Positions 1 to 7,382 of a stretch of DNA of 17,244 nt are shown piece after piece. How positions within the stretch are numbered: the stretch's first letter is position 1; the number at the start of each line of letters is the position of its first letter. The position numbers were made by a program, and so were the translations under genes. The DNA lies in the NCBI GenBank assembly GCA_027382625.1, contig JAJKFJ010024218.1:1-17244 (forward strand). Direction: 5' to 3'. The DNA is from Tetmemena sp. SeJ-2015. Lineage: Eukaryota; Ciliophora; Spirotrichea; Sporadotrichida; Oxytrichidae. The notes under the pieces were generated by a model, which made no database searches, was not told the DNA's origin, and saw only the letters and a list, made by a program, of their open reading frames with translations.

Positions 1-2
1 AG

Positions 3-2723
3 GTTATTAATAAAATAGGGCAGGGCGGTAACGCAGCTGTATTTAAAATAGAGAAGGAAAAAAAGAGAAAAAGTAATGATTCCCTACAAAGTATTTTTAT
101 CAGCAAAAAATACCAAGGTGAGGAGGTGAAATCTGCGAGAGGAAGAGACAGAAGAAAAAAGTCATCGTAAAAAATTAAACCTGTCCATACCTAACCAAAT
201 CACTTAAAAAATCATGCTGATAAACACTCTCAGTCAACTTTGATAAATTTATAAGTGGCATACAGGTTTATCATTGAACGCTTTGCGCTTAAGGTATTTG
301 ACAAGTAGTCATTAATTTAGTCAGATTTTTAATATCATATTTTATCATTTCTTGAAAAACCGAAAAACATTGAGCTTTTAAGAGATGAAATAGCAGTCCA
401 CAGATTTATAAAAGAGACTTTAATTTATTTAACAGGTAGTTGTTTAACTGCTAAAGCGCCCTAAATCAATATTTAAGCTTTATAATTTAATTTAATGTTC
501 CATGAGTTTACAATTGCACAAGGTTTTAATAAAAATTAAGGATATAGTTTATCTTTAAAGTTTTCGAAAGCAAGGGAAAAATCTACTTGATTTTAGAATT
601 CTAAGAGGGTGGAACGCTAGTTGATTTAGTCAAAGCAGGTTCTAGCATAAGAGAAAAAGATCTATAATCCATTATGGGTCAGCTTCTATTGGGCCTTGAC
701 TTCATGCACAAGTAAAATATAATTCATAGATATTTAAAAAATTTATAGTCAAATAATTATCATGAATAATTATGATAATAGAGATCTGAAACCTGAAAAT
801 GTTTTGATGAGTTCAAAACAAGAAGGAGTTTACGAGATCAGACTCGCTGATTTTGGATTGGCAAAGAAACTTTAACCCTCTGAGAAGCTATTTCATAAAT
901 GCGGCACACCATCATATATTAAATGTAGCAAATGACTGTTTTTAATGCTCTTGAATTATATTGCTCCTGAGATATTGAAGGGAGTAGGATATGACTTGAA
1001 GGCAGATCTGTTTAGTTTGGGCTCCCTGTTTTATAATTTAGTGACCGCCTAATACTTATTTCCAATAGACAACCCACATCTCCTATTTTACTTGAATAAA
1101 GAGTGTAACTTGAGTCATGTCAAGAAAAGCATCTGTCACCTTTCCAGTGAGGGTCAAGATTTAATGATGCATCTGCTTGATCCTAACCCTGCTAGACGCT
1201 ATGACTGCTAGCAAGCACTGACACACAATTGGTTTAAACAGGATCAGGAAGCTCTACTTCACGCCCTAGATATCAATTCGGCTATCAAAAATATGATTGT
1301 CCTTCTTAATTTTACTCTATCAGCCAAAACTTAAATGTTATCAAGGTACTTTCAAATATCAACTCTTAATTTATTAAGGGGAAGTTATTTATTACCCTTT
1401 AATTTTTAATCTTCTTACTTCCAAGACTAATAGGAGTCTGGAAATATAAGTGTAGGAGTTTAAAAAAAGCAGTACCTCAGTATCAATCAGAGATATTTTA
1501 TATTGCTTAGTTTATAAATCAGATGAGCAATCAGCGACTGCAAAGAACTAAAAAATTTAATACTATAATTATTATATATGCGATAATAAATTAACCACAG
1601 CTCTGAGCATTACTTCTTTCTTCAACTCGAAGCTCTCTAATAAATCAGGGACTCGCAATGACTCCCGAGAATCGCGAGATAGCAGCGTGAACTACTATAA
1701 TATAATTGAGGCTCATAGAAATGGCACACTTTCATAAGACCCTGAAACAAGGCAAAAGCGCAGCAGTAATTAGTTTGCCGCCAAATCTGTTTTAAAGTAT
1801 ATAAAAATTGTTTAATCTTCTAACGACTTAGCGAGTGGATTAGACAAAGTTCAGAGCCTTTTCAACAAGGCAAATAAGCAGAAATAAGATAAGACAATGG
1901 AAGGCAGAGAGAAGTCAAAAAATAAAATGAAGCACAGTGATAGAGCCATTACTAAGTTATATTTAATTTCACGTTATTTCGCTAATTTTAAGCTACCTCG
2001 AAATCAGTCAGAGATGCTAAGAGACGAGATAGCTTGTCTAAATATCAAAGTTCCTCATACACCCGCTTAGTTTATTCACATCTTTGTATTTTAGGATAGA
2101 ACAATGGCTTTCAAAATTTTAAGAGTGAAAATCATAATTTGCAATTTTTAAAGCTGGAAAAAGGAAGAGCTAATTTTTCAGACGTGATTCAAAAGAGCAG
2201 TTTCAATTCAAGTGCCCCCAAAACAAAGAAGAAGTGATTTAAATGAATATCTCACTCCCATCTTCCGAGAGCGTTAGCAGAGAACGAAGACTCTCTATTT
2301 CAAATCTTAAGATGAATTTAATTTAACTGCTTTTATAAATCAATAGGCAGATAGCGATAAGCGATTTAACCTTAGAAATCTGAGAGGGGTCGGAGGTCAA
2401 GTAGTGACTATTTAAAAAGGCAACGGTGCTCAACCTGGTGTAAACAACACCATAAGCGAGCGTGAAGAGGCTGCTAGTCATAGCGTATAAGGCAGTCATT
2501 TCGCCGTTGGCGACTTAAGTTAAAATTGTATTGATGAGGAATGGAATCTCTCTGATTTTAATAAATAAATGAAAATGTATGTAGGCTTGATATAAATTTC
2601 TAGGGAGATGAGTTTTTGGATGAAGATGAAGTAACTGACGATAGAGTTGTTTCTTATGTCCTCGAAAATAAATCTCAATTTAACATCATCAATTATGATT
2701 AAATCATTTTAGGTATATTTTGA
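3..2723 (+). CDS. CAMK-like Ser/Thr protein kinase, 5' end outside window, interrupted by 8 IESs
   Basis: Phosphorylates Ser/Thr of unknown targets. Read with TAA/TAG as Gln and TGA as stop. The glycine loop (IGQGGNAAVFKI) starts at once, so the start codon lies upstream. Then come the ATP-binding Lys (FALKVFDK, about 282-305), helix C (LLRDEIAVH), VFESKGKIYLILEF (about 560-600), HRD-LKPEN across an IES at 726, LADFGLAKK (about 838-870), GTPSYI-APE across an IES at 915, and DLFSLGSLFYNL, after which the domain ends near 1300. All catalytic landmarks are present, so the somatic product should be active. A long Ser/Gln/charged tail follows, ending in an acidic stretch and TGA at 2721-2723. Eight IESs are proposed; seven close cleanly. 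The second, near 399-535, leaves the frame one base off, possibly a miscounted A run. About 763 or more residues. CAMK-like is inferred from the general pattern; the exact family is uncertain. Confidence 0.85.
309..344 (+). other. IES A1, pointer TCATT
   Basis: TCATT recurs at 309-313 and 345-349. Removing 36 bp keeps frame and cuts the distance from the ATP-binding Lys to the helix C Glu from about 32 to 20 residues, the usual kinase spacing. No stop is removed, so the support is structural. Confidence 0.65.
399..516 (+). other. IES A2 (tentative), pointer CACA
   Basis: The frame before (LLRDEIAVH) and after (IQFIFKVFES) differ, and the sequence between is AT-rich with no kinase similarity, so an IES must lie here. 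CACA at 399-402 and 517-520 gives EIAVHKVLIK, but the later frame is then one base off; dropping one A from the A5 run at 531-535 gives normal kinase spacing. The boundary is not settled. Confidence 0.45.
726..777 (+). other. IES A3, pointer ATAGA
   Basis: ATAGA at 726-730 and 778-782. Removing 52 bp joins IIHR to DLKPEN and restores the HRDLKPEN catalytic loop. There is no GT...AG, so an intron does not explain it. Confidence 0.93.
915..956 (+). other. IES A4, pointer TATATT
   Basis: TATATT at 915-920 and 957-962. Removing 42 bp deletes an in-frame TGA and joins GTPSYI to APEIL, the kinase activation-segment motif. Confidence 0.93.
1302..1410 (+). other. IES A5, pointer CTTCTTA
   Basis: A 7-bp direct repeat at 1302-1308 and 1411-1417. 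Removing 109 bp changes the frame and gives NMIVLLTSKTNRSLEIQ, which stays open for several hundred bases downstream. Confidence 0.8.
1956..1972 (+). other. IES A6, pointer GTTAT, only 17 bp
   Basis: GTTAT at 1956-1960 and 1973-1977. Removing 17 bp moves from the DRAITK frame to the KSVRDAKRRDSLSKYQ frame. Very short; supported by the frame change alone. Confidence 0.6.
2187..2205 (+). other. IES A7, pointer ATTCAA, only 19 bp
   Basis: ATTCAA at 2187-2192 and 2206-2211. Removing 19 bp avoids a TGA at 2235 and joins FSDVIQ to VPPKQRRSDLNEY in an open frame. Confidence 0.75.
2553..2587 (+). other. IES A8, pointer TGAT
   Basis: TGAT at 2553-2556 and 2588-2591. Removing 35 bp joins EEWNLSD to INFQGDEFLDEDE in the frame that ends at the TGA at 2721. 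A longer repeat nearby (ATAAAT at 2561 and 2592) is out of frame. Confidence 0.72.
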
Positions 2724-3713
2724 GAAATATTATTTAAGTGTAGAAAAAATCTTACTTAACGAAATCTAGTCGATTTTTTAAATCATATTTTATTCTTTAT
2801 TATACACTTCTACTAATTACTTTTCACAAATTAATATATTTTCTAAGCTTATCTGAATATTTATAAAGGATTAAAAGCATCACCTTTTAATCTTTAAATT
2901 ATTATTTGACAAAAAACATATAAAGTCTTAAATAAGCTATTTGTAATATTTTATGAAATCATAAAGTAGAGCTCAACATAGGCAGGAAGGGTATTTTATT
3001 ATATTTTATTCTTGGAGAAATCGCAAGCTGTAGCAGCATCAGTATTTTGAAATTAAGACGTCTGAGTAAACCCATTTTATTTCATTTATAAAAAGGTAAT
3101 TAAAAGAAATAAAAGTGCAAGTTGTTGTTTACTAGCAAATGAGCGATCTAGTGAAAAGAAAATTTGCCATCTTAAGATTCTAAGGATTGCGCCTCAGATA
3201 GAGCTAAACCCATTCAAATATAAGAAAATAAGATACTCGAATTATGATATGTCAGCTTAGAGAAAATTCTGATAAAAATGAAATGCATAAATTAATATAT
3301 ATTAATTTAAATATCTAACTTTCTAAGTCTTTTTATTAGCTCAAATTTAATAAGTCTCACCCTTTCTCTTCAAATATAGCCTTATTTTCATAGCGAAAAT
3401 CATCTTTAATTAATCTCAAACTGTATATATAAATTAAACAAATGTGCAATTTATGTTTAGAAATTTTCAAAAATTCATTAAATATGAATAATCAATATTG
3501 AGAAGCAGAAAAAGGGAGGATGTTTATTTTTGAATTTGATAATATAGAGGTTATATTTGAATCCTAATTTGTAAAATCACTGGATCGGCACTCCTTTCCT
3601 TATAATATACTTTCATTATAATAGTACTAATTTAAATAATCCATAATATTTTGTTCAATAATTAGCGAGCAATAATTTATAAGTTTAATTGTTTATCGAT
3701 CGCTGTTGAAAGA
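2724..3713. other. AT-rich spacer between kinase and coiled-coil gene
   Basis: About 1 kb, strongly AT-rich apart from a more mixed stretch at about 2970-3260 that carries the doubtful small frame listed separately. No RNA gene, telomeric repeat or long repeat was seen. A somatic chromosome end for each neighbour would be expected here, but no breakage signal could be recognised. Confidence 0.6.
2953..3501 (+). CDS. doubtful small gene, hypothetical
   Basis: In the ciliate code an ATG at 2953 opens a frame of 182 codons to TGA at 3499-3501, longer than expected by chance at this AT content. The first part (MKSQSRAQHRQEG, WRNRKLQQHQYFEIKTSEQ) resembles the Gln/Arg-rich style of neighbouring proteins; the last 70 codons look like noise. 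From about 3160 two other frames also look protein-like and end at TGA near 3242 and 3269, so one or more unrecognised IESs may lie inside and the true C-terminus may be one of these. No domain recognised and no function proposed. Confidence 0.27.
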
Positions 3714-6700
3714 ATGTCTAAGAAATAGTATTGCAATTATTTTAATAAATTCTTGGTTAAATTAAAAGTGACTCCATTTTTATGATAGTCCAGCTAACCG
3801 CCTAAGTCAGAAAACCAAAAGCTGATAGAGTCTCTGATAGACCTCTATCTCTCAGTTAAGATACGTAGCAATGAAGAGGTAAGCTAAAATTTCAGCTATT
3901 CAGCTATAACCTAAACACCTCAATGAGTTTTGAGGCATTCTTTAAATACTGAAAGTAACTTCATAATTATAAAATTTTTTTTAGCAGCATCTTTATTTGT
4001 TGATAATTTGAAATGGGTGGAGTAATCAGTTAGTTTTCTTACTATTTTAAAAAAGACACCTAAAATTGACCCCTCTTTGGCTATTCCAAGCTGCTAATCT
4101 CTCCCAAAACTAAACACTGAACTTATTTACTGATCTTACTATAGATAGATAACTATACAGAGGACATGCTTGGCAAGGAGCGACAAAAACTGAGGGACGT
4201 GGACTCCTTCACAATTATAGATTACATTAAAACCTCCATCGAGATTTATAGTCACAAATTAAGGCAATGAAGAATTTCATTATGCTTAGATTTTGATGAA
4301 CATGAAGATGGAGGAGCAAGAGTAACTGAGTAAAGATGGTTAGCCAAATAAAAAGACAAACTAAAAATCAGCTACTACTATCTCTAAGGATCCTCAATCC
4401 TAGGTGAATGTATTAGAACCCTAATCAAATCGAAATAACCATGTGTCTCAATAAATTATTGCACTATGAAAAATGAGTATATGTCTGATTCTGAGAGTGC
4501 TCGATCGATGGATGAACCGCCAAAAGACTACGAAGCCATGCTTTAAAAATACGAGGCAGAAGTTAGAAACCACATTAAAATAGAACAGTAACTCAAACTT
4601 CATATCGAGTGTGTTCAAGATAAACTAGATGACAGTGAAAAGGCAAGAGAAAAAATGAAGAAGGAAAAAGCTTAAACTGAAGAAGATTTCAACAAAGACC
4701 TAATCAGATACAAAGACTTGCTTTCAATGAGGGAAAAGGAGGTCGACTCACTTAAGTAAGAGTATAAGAGGTTGCTGTTAGCTAATGAAGATTTAAAAAA
4801 GCAGATTGACTTAATAGAGAGAGACTAGAAATCATTTGTCTAGAAGGGTGCATAATCTGTCACAAATCAAGCACTAATGGGAAAGGAAGCTCCACTAAGG
4901 AGTGTTACAGTCTTAGGCAACAAGACTATTCATGAAAAATCTTCCAGCTAGGTGCTATTAGAAGGACTAAGTTACAATCAGAACTTCGAAAATCATACGA
5001 CAGATTAGAGAAGGAGTGGTAGCAATAACTCAAAGTCTTAGATTTAGTAGCAATCTCAAACTCAGCATAGCCACAGTAGCAGTGGTGGAAACTATAACAT
5101 ATACGCTAGTGTAGGTACTCAAGGGGCATCTATGGGAGCTATTAGTCACAACCATTACAAGTCCTAGAATACTTCTAATGAATTGACACAAAACAATATC
5201 ACTTCATCTTCAGACCGAGGGCAAGAATTGATGCGATTGAAAAAGGAGTACCATAATATGGTTAGAAACGAGATTTAAAAAATTAAAAAAGAGGAGCCGT
5301 TTGACTCTAACGGTAACTAACTTCCATAATAACAGTAACTGTAATAGCAACAGTAGTATCTTCCACAATAGTTTATATAACAGAAGAGCCCAGATAGAAT
5401 GGTTACTACTATGAACTCAAATTCCTCGTAATTTTAGCAATAACCAAATTTTAATAAACTGTTGCTTGTTTTTAATTTTATCTAATCAGCCATAATATCC
5501 TAATAAAAGTCCTTATGTAAATAGCAGCAAGCTTGTGTCCCAAAATCAAGCTTAATCTATAATTGACTATTCAAAGTAGTAAAGGGTTGTCGCTCTTCAA
5601 GAAAAGCAAGTGCTAAAAGACAACAGCAATAAAAATGGAGTGACTGGAAACGTGGGACCAGTTGGCATTAATTAAAAAGTCTTCCTCCCAGTCAACCTCT
5701 CGAACAACTCAACTCAGAATCTAGGTCCTCATCACAAACGCGCTAAATCATAGATTGTCAATCAGCCTGGAGTTATTCTTCCCTCCCAAGGTATTCAAGC
5801 ATAGCAATAAACTATATACAAAGGCAATCAAAATCAGAACAACTCTATAATTATGAACGGCAGCATTTTAAATGAAGATGGGCGTAAGTACTTAAGCGAA
5901 AACTCACTCGACAACATGAATCCTCATACCCAGAGTTACATTCATCAATACTAAGTTTAACAGTTCATCGAGCCTCATCATCAGCCTAACTAGTTCTCCT
6001 CCTAAACAATGGATGCAAGAATCAATGCTTCTCAGCTATCCCAGCTACCTACAAGCATTCTCTCGGGGACTTACATCAATTCGAATATCATAGTGCACCA
6101 AAAACACATCGATGCCTCGTAAGTGTAGAAATAAAGCGTCCTGATAGAGATATATAGAGCCAGAAATCAGCCGAAAAAGCCCAATGGAAACATCAAGCGA
6201 ACTTCAAGCATTCATGAAGAGAAGAAAATGCTGCCGAATGAATCTTCTAAGCATATCATATCCGCAAGTGGAGGAGTAAGTCAAATGATTTCATTCAATA
6301 ATTAATTGTCTTAATGTAGCATATGAGAACTGGAAGCTATGATATGAATACTGCTGTTCAGGCTTTACTTTAGCAAAATAACAATAGCTTCTTAGCTGCT
6401 CAATAAAGTTAGCTTACTCATCACAGTAGCGTTGTCTCAAACAGTAATACTCTAAATACAAGTACAGGGCCACATCACAAGAAAAAATCAATAGGAAACG
6501 CTTCTAATAAAAACCTTCTTGCTTAGAATTACCTCAGCGCTGGAAACACTGCTCTATTAACAAGTTTAATATTTTATGTCTTTGCTCACTTGAATACTTT
6601 CAACTTGAATTCAAGTACGACTGGATAGTCAACTGGTGGGAATTTAAACAACTCTGTTTTATCAGCTGGAGGTATGGGTCCTTTAGCCTCACACCATTTA

Positions 6701-7004
6701 GTGAGCTCTGGTCTTGACCATCACTCTTTCGATAATGGCTTGGGGATCAGCGGCTTGAAGCAGCATCACTAGCCTTAAAGACCTTAATCTCAAATGTCAA
6801 GTTACTAGCGCAAACTTGCCCAGAAGAATAGTATGCTAGCCGTTGCCACTTAAAAGAAGAAGGAGAATAGAAATGATTATTGTTATTTTTACTTTATTAA
6901 ATAGCTCACAGGGAGGGGCAGGAAGTGCCAACACTACTCAGTACATGAACAATGGAAACTAGAAACGAGGAGACACTTTCAGGGGATCTCCTAATAGAAT
7001 TTGA
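3714..7004 (+). CDS. large Q/N-rich coiled-coil protein, 7 IESs and 1 intron
   Basis: Function not recognised. The start ATG at 3714 is followed by five codons, an IES, and then a continuous protein once all IESs and the intron are removed; the resulting 2688 bases divide by three (895 residues), ending at TGA 7002-7004. Residues about 1-75 are a compact, probably helical region (KLIESLIDLYLSVKI, LRDVDSFTIIDYIKTSIEIL). Residues about 125-240 form a charged coiled coil that includes EAEVRNHIKIEQQLKLHIE. The rest is low complexity: Ser/Asn/Gln-rich, with a dense Gln run near residue 395 written largely with TAA and TAG, and His-rich patches. No membrane segment or signal peptide is evident. A scaffold or cytoskeletal role is a guess from the coiled coil. 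High Gln/Asn content suggests long disordered arms. Confidence 0.88.
3725..3784 (+). other. IES B1, pointer ATAGT
   Basis: ATAGT at 3725-3729 and 3785-3789. Removing 60 bp deletes an in-frame TGA (3783) and joins the initiating MSKKQ to SSQPPKSENQKLIE. It places the start codon in its own 16-base coding piece. Confidence 0.8.
3859..4142 (+). other. IES B2, pointer AGATA, 284 bp
   Basis: AGATA at 3859-3863 and 4143-4147 (the AGATAGATA overlap offers a second register that is out of frame). Removal joins DLYLSVKI to DNYTEDMLGKERQK. The largest IES in the window; contents discussed in findings. Confidence 0.82.
4242..4287 (+). other. IES B3, pointer AGATTT
   Basis: AGATTT at 4242-4247 and 4288-4293. 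Removing 46 bp avoids a TGA and joins IKTSIEI to LMNMKMEEQEQ. Confidence 0.87.
4444..4481 (+). other. IES B4, pointer TGTCT
   Basis: TGTCT at 4444-4448 and 4482-4486. Removing 38 bp deletes an in-frame TGA (4467) and joins RNNHVS to DSESARSMDEPP. Confidence 0.87.
5444..5489 (+). other. IES B5, pointer CCA
   Basis: CCA at 5444-5446 and 5490-5492. Removing 46 bp makes the needed frame change and joins QFQQQP to QYPNKSPYVN. A longer repeat AATTTTA (5447/5474) is out of frame. Confidence 0.7.
6276..6319 (+). other. spliceosomal intron, 44 bp
   Basis: Begins GTAAGTCAAA and ends TTAATGTAG. Removal joins SASGG to HMRTGSYDMN in frame and avoids a TGA. No direct repeat is needed, so a canonical intron fits better than an IES. 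Confidence 0.82.
6561..6611 (+). other. IES B6, pointer CAAGT
   Basis: CAAGT at 6561-6565 and 6612-6616. The 51-bp insert is in frame but encodes hydrophobic residues (IFYVFAHL) foreign to the surrounding Ser/Thr/Gly/Asn stretch; removal gives LLTSTTGQSTGGN. Confidence 0.78.
6866..6899 (+). other. IES B7, pointer AATAG
   Basis: AATAG at 6866-6870 and 6900-6904. Removing 34 bp joins KKKEN to SSQGGAGSANTTQ and reaches the TGA at 7002. Confidence 0.82.
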
Positions 7005-7382
7005 TAGCCTACCTTATAATTGCACATATTCTGATATTCTTTGTAAACCAAAGATCCTCTTTAAAATATTGGATCATAGCAAGAGCTAACTATAAATATT
7101 ACACATAGAATAAGTTTCCTTCCTTTTTAGATATATTTTGGATAAATGCTAAGGGATAGAATGGTTGAGTTTAATAAATTAAGGATTAGTGGAATCAAAA
7201 TGGACTTAGCAGGCGTATAAATGAAAGAGCTTCCAAGGAGACTTTACTGTCATTACTTACCTTTCATTCTTATTAAAATGATATGTTTTTTGTATTTATT
7301 AGAAAAAATCGTTTCTCAACTAGATATTTTAATCTAACAAGAATTTAAAATATTCCAAACTTTTGAATTAAATTTATTGAAA
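7005..7382. other. spacer holding a decayed pyruvate kinase 5' copy
   Basis: AT-rich, no gene of its own. Its only recognisable content is the partial duplicate at 7152-7245. The rest is probably trailer and leader DNA of the flanking genes and possible somatic chromosome ends. Confidence 0.6.
7152..7245 (+). pseudogene. truncated duplicate of the pyruvate kinase homologue 5' end
   Basis: Matches the leader and first codons of the gene that starts at 9464. Bases 7181-7205 are identical to 9445-9469, including the ATG (7200-7202), and 7213-7245 match 9487-9519 with one change. Between the blocks the copy lacks 10 bp, which shifts its frame after five codons. The upstream leader (GGGATAGAA, TTTAATAAA) also matches with a small insertion. 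Similarity stops abruptly after GGAGACTTT. It is not coding. Confidence 0.9.

Noticed and set aside
177..270. Inverted repeat AAACCTGT / ACAGGTTT
   Set aside because: Eight bases about 80 bp apart in AT-rich DNA; could be chance, and no terminal structure of a transposon accompanies it.
1346..1378. Possible intron or AAGG-bounded insert in the kinase
   Set aside because: Lies wholly inside the longer CTTCTTA-bounded IES, which explains the frame change better.
2216..2223. CCCCAAAA, one unit of the spirotrich telomere repeat
   Set aside because: A single copy inside kinase coding sequence (PPK codons); no array, so not a telomere or an obvious telomere-addition site.
2235..2237. Apparent stop or frameshift in the kinase tail
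   Set aside because: Explained by a 19-bp IES with a 6-bp ATTCAA pointer, so no ribosomal frameshift is needed.
3878..3970. Intron starting GTAAGC after SNEE in the coiled-coil gene
   Set aside because: No acceptor gave an open frame; the AGATA-bounded IES that covers it restores the protein.
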